Position numbers and translations under genes: made by a program
The notes under the pieces: generated by a model
Seen by the model: the letters and a program-made list of their open reading frames with translations, nothing else
Databases searched by the model: none
Told to the model about the DNA's origin: nothing
NCBI GenBank assembly: GCA_021815245.1
Contig: JAKAHF010000240.1
Coordinates: 1-5,013 of the forward strand
Reading direction: 5' to 3'
From: Actinomycetes bacterium
Lineage (GTDB): Bacteria; Actinomycetota; Thermoleophilia; RBG-16-64-13
Length of the DNA stretch: 5,013 nucleotides
Shown: in pieces, positions 1 to 5,013 of the stretch
How positions within the stretch are numbered: the first letter of the stretch is position 1
Layout of the letters: every line of letters begins with the position of its first letter

Positions 1-690
1 CATGGCCTTGAGCGTCCACATCATGCCGATGCTCGGCGCCAGGGAGTAGGTGAAGGTCACGAACTGTCCGGCCACCGCGGCCAGGGCCGCTCCGAGAGCG
101 AACGTCAGCATGTAGACGCGGCTGATGTTGATGCCGGCCAGTTCGGCCGATTCATAGTCCTCGGCGGTTGCCAGGATGGCTTTGCCGGGATAGGTCTTGC
201 GCAGGAAGAAGTGCAGCGCCACCGTGATCACGAGCACGATGGCCAGGGTGGCAAGCCGGGTGTAGGGAAAGAGCACGCCACCGACGCTCCAGCCTTGACC
301 GGAGTAAGAGGCCTGCACCGACCGTTCATCGCCGGTGAAGATCCACTGGGCCAGATTCTGGAGAACGAGACCGAGACCGAAGCTCACGAGCAGCGAGTTT
401 TTGAGCTTCTCCTCGCCGAGGAGCCGCACTATGTTGCGGTACACCACTCTGTCGAGGATGATGCCCGCCACGAATATTGCCGGGATCACGATGATCAGCG
501 CCAAGAAGGGGTCGAGTCCCAGGGCGCTGAAAGCCCAGAAGCCGACATAGCCGCCGAGCATGACGAGCTCGCCGTGGGCGATGTTGAGGATCTTGAGAAC
601 GCCGAACACGAGAGCGAGTCCCATGGCGGCGATGCCGTAGATCGCTCCCGCGAAGATGCCGAACACGAGCGTCTGGAAGAATGAACTCAT
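1..690 (-). CDS. livH: HAAT-family ABC transporter permease LivH, 5' part (3' end outside window)
   Basis: This is one of the two membrane channel subunits of a branched-chain-amino-acid-type ABC importer. The first 230 residues are visible and the frame is open to position 1; family members are usually about 290-300 residues, so roughly the last fifth is missing. Hydrophobic segments lie near residues 5-32, 40-58, 60-80, 98-116, 143-163 and 190-214. Family hallmarks are NIAHGELVMLGGY at 36-48 and the cytoplasmic loop AEDYESAELAGINISRVY at 176-193, which should contact the ATPases. The ATG at 690 follows the livF stop by 2 bases and has a purine-rich ribosome site, AAGGGAG (698-704), 7 bases upstream, so translation is probably coupled to livF. 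The assignment to LivH rather than LivM rests on the N-terminal hallmark and on the lack of a long N-terminal extension. The solute is not shown by the sequence. Confidence 0.95.
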   Translation of the reverse strand, partial: MSSFFQTLVFGIFAGAIYGIAAMGLALVFGVLKILNIAHGELVMLGGYVGFWAFSALGLDPFLALIIVIPAIFVAGIILDRVVYRNIVRLLGEEKLKNSLLVSFGLGLVLQNLAQWIFTGDERSVQASYSGQGWSVGGVLFPYTRLATLAIVLVITVALHFFLRKTYPGKAILATAEDYESAELAGINISRVYMLTFALGAALAAVAGQFVTFTYSLAPSIGMMWTLKAM

Positions 691-692
691 GG

Positions 693-1454
693 TCACTCTC
701 CCTTGTCCGGCGCGGCCGGCACCGTGTCGTCAGGCGTGAGGCAGATGCCCAAGTATGCCTCCTGCACGCGATTGTCATTCAGCATGTCGCGCGCCACACC
801 CGACCCGGCGATGTGTCCCTGTTCGAGGATGTACGCGCGGTCGGCCAGCTCCAGCGCCTGCTTGGCGTTCTGTTCGACCAGGAAGGTGGTCATGCCCTGC
901 CCGTTCATCATCTTGATGGTCTCGAAGATGTTCTCCACCACCAGGGGACCGAGTCCCAGGGAGGGTTCGTCGAGCATGAGGAGCTTCGGGAGTCCCATGA
1001 GGGCGCGCCCGATGGCGAGCATCTGCTGCTGACCGCCGCTCATGGTATTGGCACGTTGGGTGCGGCGCTCGGCGAGCAGCGGGAAGAGCTCCAAGACGAG
1101 TTGCAGCGTCTTGGCCCGCTCCTTTCTCGCTCTCTTGGAATAGGCGCCGAGGTCGAGGTTGTCCATGACCGTGAGTCCGCCGAAAAGCCGGCGACCCTCA
1201 GGAACGAGGATCACGCCGTAGTCGACGATGCGGTGGGCTCGGGAGGCGTGAAGAGCCTTGTCGCCGAGGTGGATGCTGCCCCCCTTGAGGGGATGCAACC
1301 CGGCGATCACCCGCATCAGCGTCGTCTTGCCGGCTCCGTTGGGGCCGATGAGCGCGACAATCTCGCCCTCGTCGACCTGGAGCGAGACGTCCCACAAGGC
1401 CTGGATGTCCCCGTAAGCGACGCTGACATTGTCTACTTTGAGGAAATCAGGCAT
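693..1454 (-). CDS. livF: HAAT-family ABC transporter ATP-binding protein LivF
   Basis: This cytoplasmic ATPase of the importer is complete at 253 residues. Visible motifs are Walker A GPNGAGKT (37-44), the family motif VPEGRRLF (84-91) where other ABC proteins carry the Q-loop, signature MSGGQQQ (138-144), Walker B LLMLDEP (158-164) with catalytic Glu163, D-loop SLGL (165-168), and LVEQN (192-196), where the switch histidine is replaced by Gln195. To my knowledge the Q-loop and H-loop substitutions are normal for LivF. The body ends at AYLG (233-236), followed by an unusual tail of about 17 residues rich in Asp and Pro; E. coli LivF is about 237 residues. The ATG at 1454 overlaps the livG stop by 8 bases and has AGGAAAG (1462-1468) 7 bases upstream, so livG and livF are likely translationally coupled at near-equal levels. 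Confidence 0.97.
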   Translation of the reverse strand: MPDFLKVDNVSVAYGDIQALWDVSLQVDEGEIVALIGPNGAGKTTLMRVIAGLHPLKGGSIHLGDKALHASRAHRIVDYGVILVPEGRRLFGGLTVMDNLDLGAYSKRARKERAKTLQLVLELFPLLAERRTQRANTMSGGQQQMLAIGRALMGLPKLLMLDEPSLGLGPLVVENIFETIKMMNGQGMTTFLVEQNAKQALELADRAYILEQGHIAGSGVARDMLNDNRVQEAYLGICLTPDDTVPAAPDKGE

Positions 1455-2175
1455 GAAGTGACTTTCCTAGATAGGCGTCGATGACTTGCTGGTCGCACGA
1501 GACCTCCGCCGGCGTTCCTTGGGCGATCAATTCGCCCGCGCTCAGCACGACGATGCGGTCGGCCATGCCGAAGACGGCTTTGACCAGGTGCTCGACCATG
1601 ACGACGGTGATGCCCATGTCGCGTATGCCGCGGATGAGCGTCATCGAGTTGAGGACCTCAGAAGGGTTCAGGCCGGCCAAGAGCTCGTCGAGCAGGAGCA
1701 GCTTGGGCCGTGTGGCCAGCGCGCGTGCCAACTCCAGGCGTTTGCGGTCGACGAGGGTCAGGCTCTTGGCCTTCTCGTGCGCCCGCGTATGCAACCCGAC
1801 GATCTCGAGGGTCTCGACGCACGCCTTCTCGGCCCGCGTCCGGTTGCGCACCGGCTCGCGTCCGTACACTCTGCCCATGGCCGCGTTGTCGAGCACGCTG
1901 AGCTCGGGGAACGGCCGCACCAATTGAAAGGTGCGGGCGATGCCCAGCCAGCAGCGCGCATGGGGGGGAGTGCCGGTGATGTCCTTGCCGTCGAACAAGA
2001 TGGTGCCCTTGGTGGGCGGATAGACCCCGGTGATGAGGTTGAACAGCGTGGTCTTGCCGGCGCCGTTCGGCCCGATCAGTCCGAGGATCTCTCCTTCGTT
2101 CACGTGGGCGGTTACGGAGTTGACCGCGATCAGGCCTTTGAATGCCTTGGTCACGTTTTCGAGATTCAGCAGCAC
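1447..2175 (-). CDS. livG: HAAT-family ABC transporter ATP-binding protein LivG, with non-canonical signature motif
   Basis: This is the second cytoplasmic ATPase of the importer, complete at 242 residues. Motifs are Walker A GPNGAGKT (35-42), Q-loop RTFQ (81-84), Walker B LLLLDE (159-164), D-loop AGLN (167-170) and switch histidine His196 in MVEH. The signature is abnormal: where LivG normally reads LSYGQ, this protein reads LTLVD (139-143), followed by the expected RKRLELARAL. The proline usual after Walker B is Leu165. The C-terminal region ending in AYLGKSLHA matches the LivG family tail. The start is GTG at 2175; AAGGGA (2182-2187) sits 6 bases upstream, and the encoded MLLNLENVTKAFKG is a normal LivG N-terminus. 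The gene is separated from livK by 93 bases containing a strong hairpin, and its end overlaps the livF start. LivG and LivF should form a heterodimer below LivH/LivM. Confidence 0.96.
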   Translation of the reverse strand: MLLNLENVTKAFKGLIAVNSVTAHVNEGEILGLIGPNGAGKTTLFNLITGVYPPTKGTILFDGKDITGTPPHARCWLGIARTFQLVRPFPELSVLDNAAMGRVYGREPVRNRTRAEKACVETLEIVGLHTRAHEKAKSLTLVDRKRLELARALATRPKLLLLDELLAGLNPSEVLNSMTLIRGIRDMGITVVMVEHLVKAVFGMADRIVVLSAGELIAQGTPAEVSCDQQVIDAYLGKSLHA

Positions 2176-2181
2176 GCTCGT

Positions 2182-2187
2182 TCCCTT
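2182..2187 (-). promoter_or_regulatory. Ribosome binding site supporting the GTG start of livG
   Basis: AAGGGA on the minus strand lies 6 bases before GTG 2175. No in-frame ATG gives the expected LivG N-terminus, so this site decides the start. Confidence 0.7.
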
Positions 2188-2202
2188 CGGCGAATTGGGA
2201 GG

Positions 2203-2241
2203 GGACCTCGGAGACCGCGCTGGGCGCGGTCTCCGAGGTCC
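2203..2241 (-). terminator. Perfect 18-bp hairpin between livK and livG (attenuator or mRNA-stabilising element)
   Basis: The arms 2203-2220 and 2224-2241 (GGACCTCGGAGACCGCGC and its exact complement) enclose a 3-base loop. The hairpin begins 27 bases after the livK stop and ends 15 bases before the livG ribosome site. No T-run follows on the minus strand, so it is not a classical intrinsic terminator. Partial termination, or protection of the livK mRNA 3' end so that binding protein exceeds ATPase, is a better fit. The typing as terminator is provisional. Confidence 0.6.
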
Positions 2242-2268
2242 TTCTGAATCAGACTCGGTTTGGTGCTA

Positions 2269-3603
2269 CTAGCGGTCTTTCCACGGAAGTGCCGGGAAGA
2301 TCGGCTGAGCGAGAGCGACATCCGACGGGAACACGAGGGCCTGTTTGCCGCCCTGCCACTGGTTGATCGGGTCGAGAGCGTTTGGCCACATGCCCTGCTC
2401 GTCGAACGTCACGTGACCCACCATGGTGTCGAGGTCGGTCGCGGCGATGGCGTCACGGATAGCGTTACGATCGACGCTCTTCGCACGGCTGATAGCGTCG
2501 GCAAGTATCTGCACGCACGCGTACGAGGGACCGGTCAGGGCCAAGGCGGGACCGTTGTTCTTGGCGGTGTAGCGCTCGGTCATCTCCTTGACGCCGGGGT
2601 ACGTAAGGCCGCGGTTCCAGCCAGGGAGCAAGAAGACGCCGTCGCTGTCGACACCCAGGTTCTCACCGAAGGTCGGCGGGTCTGGGGCGCGAATGAGGAA
2701 GTAGACTTGGGCGTTCCAGTCGAGCTCCTTGACCTGCTTCATCATAGCCAGGCCGTCGGGAGAGCTGGGCAGCGCGAGCAGGGCCTGCTGGCCGGACTGC
2801 TTGGCCGGGAGGATCAGCGACGAGAAGTCGGTGGTGCCGGGCGCATACTCGGCCACCGTGATCTCATAGCCACCACGGGCATCGGCTTCGGCCTTCCACA
2901 GCTTGACCATCTCTGCGCCCCAGTCGGTCTTCTCGGCGAGGACCTGGATCTTGGTGGGCTTGGGGTTCAGAGAATCGAGCAGGTCGAAGGTGACCCGCGC
3001 GTGGTCTCTCGATTTGGGGAACGGCGAGAAGAGGTACTTGAATCCTTGCTCGTGGACTTTCTGCAGCGCGAACGCTATGCCGAGATAGGCGATCTTGTTC
3101 TTCTCTGCGATGCCGGCTGCCGCGGCGTGCAGGTCGCTACCCGCACCGCCCAAGTAAGCTACGACACCGGCGGAGTTCTGGGTCTCCAACTGCTGTACGG
3201 TCTTGGCGGGATCGGACTCGTCATCGAGCACAGAGAGCTCGATCGGCACCTTGGTGCCGCCGATGTCGATGCCGCCGGCAGCGTTGATGTCCTCAACGGC
3301 TAGCTCGTAGCCTTTTCTGACCTGGTCTCCAAGGCCCGAGTACTTGCCGGTGATGGGGATGACGGCTCCGACTTTGATGCTCGCCGGAAGTGGTTCGGTA
3401 GGAGCAGTGGTGGTCGCCGGCGCCGAGGTGGTGGCCGGTCCTGATGTGGTGGCGGGCCCTGATGTGGTGGCGGGTCCCGCGGTGGTGGTCGCCGGTTTCT
3501 CCTCGCCGCACCCGGCAGCAACCACACCGAGGGCGGCGATCAAGGCCATGACAAGAATCAGTGTCCAAAGTGCACGAACAGGTAATCCCGGTTTCCTGAT
3601 CAT
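2269..3603 (-). CDS. livK: HAAT-family substrate-binding lipoprotein (LivK-like, type I periplasmic-binding fold)
   Basis: This is the extracytoplasmic solute receptor of the transporter, 444 residues from the ATG at 3603. Residues 1-32 form a lipoprotein signal: positive MIRKPGLPVR, a hydrophobic core (11-30), and Cys32 in VVAAGC, where -3 is Ala rather than the commoner Leu. Residues about 37-73 are a Pro/Ala/Thr linker with a six-residue repeat (PATTSG). The binding domain starts at IKVGAVIPITGKYSG (76-90), continues with GYELAVEDINAAGGI (98-112), and runs to the end. A longer start, GTG 3636, has no ribosome site and would put 11 residues before the signal; ATG 3603 has GGGGG 6 bases upstream, so I chose it. 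The ligand cannot be read from sequence: this family carries amino acids, amides, urea and aromatic acids. The name livK is by role and position only. Confidence 0.93.
   Translation of the reverse strand: MIRKPGLPVRALWTLILVMALIAALGVVAAGCGEEKPATTTAGPATTSGPATTSGPATTSAPATTTAPTEPLPASIKVGAVIPITGKYSGLGDQVRKGYELAVEDINAAGGIDIGGTKVPIELSVLDDESDPAKTVQQLETQNSAGVVAYLGGAGSDLHAAAAGIAEKNKIAYLGIAFALQKVHEQGFKYLFSPFPKSRDHARVTFDLLDSLNPKPTKIQVLAEKTDWGAEMVKLWKAEADARGGYEITVAEYAPGTTDFSSLILPAKQSGQQALLALPSSPDGLAMMKQVKELDWNAQVYFLIRAPDPPTFGENLGVDSDGVFLLPGWNRGLTYPGVKEMTERYTAKNNGPALALTGPSYACVQILADAISRAKSVDRNAIRDAIAATDLDTMVGHVTFDEQGMWPNALDPINQWQGGKQALVFPSDVALAQPIFPALPWKDR
3404..3493 (-). repeat. About five 18-bp tandem units coding the PATTSG linker of the binding lipoprotein
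   Basis: Units fall at 3404-3421, 3422-3439, 3440-3457, 3458-3475 and 3476-3493. The third and fourth differ at one base; the outer units have diverged. Each codes six residues of the pattern (P/A)ATT(S/T)(G/A), forming a flexible tether between the lipidated Cys32 and the binding domain. Because the unit is a multiple of three, copy-number slippage would keep the frame. Confidence 0.85.
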
Positions 3604-3609
3604 TACGAA

Positions 3610-3614
3610 CCCCC
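3610..3614 (-). promoter_or_regulatory. Ribosome binding site supporting ATG 3603 of the binding lipoprotein
   Basis: A GGGGG run on the minus strand lies 6 bases before ATG 3603. The alternative in-frame GTG at 3636 is preceded by a pyrimidine-rich stretch with no such site, so the shorter protein with a clean lipoprotein signal is preferred. Confidence 0.55.
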
Positions 3615-3741
3615 ATGAACTGACGATGGAAGTCACACTGAGGAAGGACCCTGAAGACTGGCGCTAGAGACTCAACCCATCCACACCCCTTTCTCGCCCG
3701 CGCGGCATCCAAATGCAAGTGCGAGCGGCCCCTGTTGCCCA

Positions 3742-3767
3742 TAGAACAGAATCAGCATTCTGTTCTA
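3742..3767. promoter_or_regulatory. Perfect 11+4+11 inverted repeat, probable TetR-family operator
   Basis: The arms TAGAACAGAAT (3742-3752) and ATTCTGTTCTA (3757-3767) are exact reverse complements around a 4-base centre. The site is AT-rich in a GC-rich region, lies between the tetR stop and livK, and ends 138 bases before the livK ATG. Size and symmetry fit operators bound by TetR-family dimers. A related half-site upstream of tetR strengthens the reading. As RNA it could also fold, but no T-run follows on the minus strand, so a terminator is less likely. Confidence 0.72.
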
Positions 3768-3777
3768 GGAACTCACC

Positions 3778-4449
3778 TTACCGCGTCGAAGGCGAATACG
3801 CAAACGAAGAATCGTCACCATAGAGATAGAGGGTTATGGCTCGTTTGATTTCGCGCGTGATGGTCTGCTCGGTCACGTCGTAGAAGAGTTCGTGCTGGGT
3901 GCCGAACACCAATGTGCCGCGCACTACCGCCGAGTACATCGCGTAGGCCATGTCGATGGCCATGAGAGGATCGTCGTGGCCGATCTCGTTGCGGTACTCG
4001 AGTAGCACCGCGGCGAACACCCTGCGGCGCTCGCGGTTTACTCGTTCGCCCTGCGTACGCATGAGCGGATCGAAGACCGAGTTCATCATGAAAGCCCGCG
4101 AAAGCTCGCGGGTCTGGTCGAAATGCTTGGAAAGGATGTCGATCAGGCGCTCGACCGCTGCCGCGAGGCCTTCGGCCTCGGCGGCGTATCGGAGCATCTG
4201 CTTGTGGATGGCGGGTTCGGTGCGTTCGTGAAAGCGGTCTTGCACGGCATGCAGGAGGGCGGTCTTGTCGGGAAACCGCGCATAGAAAGCCCCGACCGAA
4301 AGGTCGGCGCGGCTGACCACGTCGGCAATCGTGAAGCCCTCGATGCCGCTCGCGCTGATGCACTCTTCGGCGGCGTCGAGGAGCCGCTCAAGCGATTCCC
4401 TGCTGCGCTTCTGATGAGGGACATGGTAGGGCGTGCTCTTGTCGCTCAT
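3778..4449 (-). CDS. TetR/AcrR-family transcriptional regulator
   Basis: This is a complete one-component regulator of 223 residues, normal for the family. The N-terminal DNA-binding domain spans about residues 15-65. It has a first helix, SLERLLDAAEECISASG (19-35), and the helix-turn-helix FTIADVVSRADLSVGAFYARFPDKTALLHAV (39-69 in total), whose VGAFYARFPDK stretch is the family hallmark. The rest (about 75-210) is a helical ligand-binding and dimerisation domain that I cannot assign to an inducer class. The frame extends upstream to a TTG at 4506, but that start would add 19 unrelated residues. ATG 4449 gives a typical N-terminus, and a -10 box lies exactly at leaderless spacing before it. 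The gene lies upstream of and codirectional with the transporter operon, so control of the transporter and of itself is likely (inference). The 26-bp palindrome 10 bases beyond its stop is its probable operator. Confidence 0.93.
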   Translation of the reverse strand: MSDKSTPYHVPHQKRSRESLERLLDAAEECISASGIEGFTIADVVSRADLSVGAFYARFPDKTALLHAVQDRFHERTEPAIHKQMLRYAAEAEGLAAAVERLIDILSKHFDQTRELSRAFMMNSVFDPLMRTQGERVNRERRRVFAAVLLEYRNEIGHDDPLMAIDMAYAMYSAVVRGTLVFGTQHELFYDVTEQTITREIKRAITLYLYGDDSSFAYSPSTR

Positions 4450-4456
4450 GCCGCTG

Positions 4457-4485
4457 ACTATAGCGCGTTGCCGCGAAAATGAGAA
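4457..4485 (-). promoter_or_regulatory. Probable tetR promoter giving a leaderless mRNA
   Basis: On the minus strand the -10 box TATAGT (4457-4462, 5 of 6 to TATAAT) is 17 bases downstream of TTCTCA (4480-4485, 4 of 6 to TTGACA). Seven bases separate the -10 box from the tetR ATG at 4449, so initiation would fall at or next to the A of the start codon. No Shine-Dalgarno sequence is present, which agrees with a leaderless transcript. Confidence 0.5.
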
Positions 4486-4499
4486 AGCGATTCTGTTTT
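4476..4499. promoter_or_regulatory. Degenerate second copy of the TetR operator, in front of tetR
   Basis: On the minus strand AAAACAGAAT (4490-4499) matches the left arm of the 3742-3767 palindrome at 9 of its last 10 positions. After a 3-base rather than 4-base centre, TTTCTCATTTT (4476-4486) matches the right arm at 6 of 11. The weaker arm covers the proposed -35 box of tetR, where a bound repressor would block its own transcription. The autoregulation is inferred. Confidence 0.45.
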
Positions 4500-4531
4500 G
4501 CGCCAAGGCGATTCGGGCGGGTCGATCTGAG

Positions 4532-5013
4532 CTACTCCCTCACCTGCAGCATGAGCTTGAAGGCGCCACCCAGATCGCGCTCGTCGAGCAGATCGGTGAG
4601 CACCGTCGCCTGCCTGTCTGATTCGAGCGTGTCGACAACAGCAGGGCGGCCGTTCCGCAGGGCCTCGAGCTCCGACTCGGCATCGCCGGCGCGCAGGAAT
4701 GCGCTGAGAGTCGTGAATAGCACGGTCCGAAAGCCGTGTCGGCGGCCGTGCAGATCGATCGCGGCAAAATCGACGTCGGCTGTGAGGTCCTGATCGCCGG
4801 GACGCAGCAGCGGGTCGTCGATCAGTTGGTGCTTGAAGTAGCCCCGCACCGTCCGCCTGCGGAGCGCGTGGTGGCCGGGCTCGGTCACCACGCCCGGCCA
4901 CCAAGCGCCGTAGTCGAGGCTGACGAAGCTCCCAGAGGGCATCAGCGTGGCGATCTGCTTGAAAAGGGAGTCGAGATCCGCCCTGACCTCGAGGACTCCA
5001 TCATCGGTGAGAC
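4532..5013 (-). CDS. MidA-family (DUF185) class I SAM-dependent methyltransferase, C-terminal part
   Basis: This is the C-terminal 159 residues of a longer protein; the frame is open to the window end and its start lies beyond 5013. The internal ATG at 4942 is not the start, because family-like sequence (VLEVRADLDSLFKQIATLMP) continues before it. Visible family landmarks in order are the strand GSFVSLDYG, then RTVRGYFKHQLIDDPLLRPG, QDLTADVDFAAI, HGFRTVLFTTLSAFLRAG, and the C-terminal LGGAFKLMLQV. These match the order LDYG, GT-yRxH, GxQDhTxxVdF, GFxxxxxTQxxFL and MGxxFKVL known for MidA/NDUFAF7 proteins. The mitochondrial member NDUFAF7 methylates an arginine of a complex I subunit; whether bacterial members do the same is uncertain. 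The SAM-binding N-terminal half is outside the window. The gene ends 82 bases before tetR and looks unrelated to the transporter in function. Confidence 0.8.
   Translation of the reverse strand, partial: LTDDGVLEVRADLDSLFKQIATLMPSGSFVSLDYGAWWPGVVTEPGHHALRRRTVRGYFKHQLIDDPLLRPGDQDLTADVDFAAIDLHGRRHGFRTVLFTTLSAFLRAGDAESELEALRNGRPAVVDTLESDRQATVLTDLLDERDLGGAFKLMLQVRE

Larger units (their letters stand above)
3604..3777. other. tetR-livK intergenic region (174 bases)
   Basis: It contains the 26-bp palindrome next to the tetR stop and the livK ribosome site. I looked for a livK promoter on the minus strand and found no convincing -35/-10 pair at 16-18 base spacing. Either the promoter is weak or activator-dependent, or livK is also read through from tetR. 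No tRNA, small ORF or further repeat is evident. Confidence 0.6.

Noticed and set aside
681..1484. Long plus-strand open frame opposite livF
   Set aside because: It is fully antisense to a gene with all ABC motifs, its product is a low-complexity His/Glu/Asp/Arg-rich sequence typical of antisense reading of GC-rich genes, and no family is recognisable.
1447..2175. livG as a pseudogene because of its missing signature motif
   Set aside because: The frame is intact, all other ATPase motifs are conserved and the flanking RKRLELARAL is normal, so the change looks like a family variant rather than decay.
2260..3303. 347-codon plus-strand open frame opposite livK
   Set aside because: It is antisense to the binding-protein gene, resembles no family, and is explained by the GC-rich codon bias of the real gene.
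3604..3636. Upstream GTG start (3636) for the binding lipoprotein
   Set aside because: It has no ribosome site and would put 11 extra residues ahead of a well-formed lipoprotein signal.
3700..3720. Small palindrome GCAT-N4-ATGC upstream of livK
   Set aside because: Four-base arms are expected by chance.
3293..3742. 149-codon minus-strand frame overlapping the livK start and upstream region
   Set aside because: It is an alternative frame through the signal and repeat region with a His/Arg-rich product; the lipoprotein signal and binding-domain frame is clearly the coding one.
3742..3767. Reading the tetR-livK palindrome as an intrinsic terminator for tetR
   Set aside because: The stem is AT-rich and is followed on the minus strand by TGGGCAACAGG rather than a T-run; operator is the better reading.
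4450..4506. Upstream TTG start (4506) for tetR
   Set aside because: The added residues are not family-like, and the extension would run through the proposed promoter and operator copy.
1..5013. tRNA genes, CRISPR arrays, insertion sequences, phage or defence genes
   Set aside because: I saw no cloverleaf, regular spaced repeats, transposase motifs, or foreign-looking base composition anywhere in the window.

Overview
The window is a GC-rich stretch of bacterial chromosome with every gene on the minus strand, so transcription runs from high to low coordinates. In that order it holds the 3' part of a MidA-type SAM-dependent methyltransferase gene, a TetR-family regulator gene, and a high-affinity branched-chain-amino-acid-type (HAAT/Liv) ABC transporter operon. 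The operon contains a lipoprotein binding protein (livK-like), two ATPases (livG, livF) and the first 230 codons of a permease (livH). A second permease (livM) would be expected beyond position 1. The host is not certain. High GC, a GTG start, a lipoprotein with a Thr/Pro/Ala linker and a likely leaderless regulator gene suggest a GC-rich, possibly actinobacterial lineage, but nothing here fixes the taxon.

Layout: 4532-5013 is the methyltransferase C-terminus (start outside the window). 4450-4531 is an 82-base gap with a probable tetR promoter and a degenerate repressor site. 3778-4449 is tetR. 3604-3777 is a 174-base gap with a perfect 11+4+11 inverted repeat, the best operator candidate. 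2269-3603 is the binding protein. 2176-2268 is a gap holding a perfect 18-bp hairpin. 1447-2175 is livG, 693-1454 is livF (overlapping livG by 8 bases), and 1-690 is livH (2 bases after livF). No gene-free stretch exceeds 300 bases.

Likely working: the lipoprotein captures a small solute outside the membrane and delivers it to a LivH/LivM channel driven by a LivG/LivF ATPase pair. The TetR protein probably represses the transporter operon through the 3742-3767 palindrome and its own gene through the related site at 4476-4499, until an effector, perhaps the transported solute or a metabolite of it, releases it. The intergenic hairpin after livK may hold binding-protein mRNA above ATPase/permease mRNA.

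I found no novel multi-gene system; this is a recognisable transporter locus. The points worth a second look are regulatory (operator pair, leaderless promoter, hairpin) and biochemical (LivG lacks the ABC signature motif, predicting one consensus and one degenerate ATPase site).
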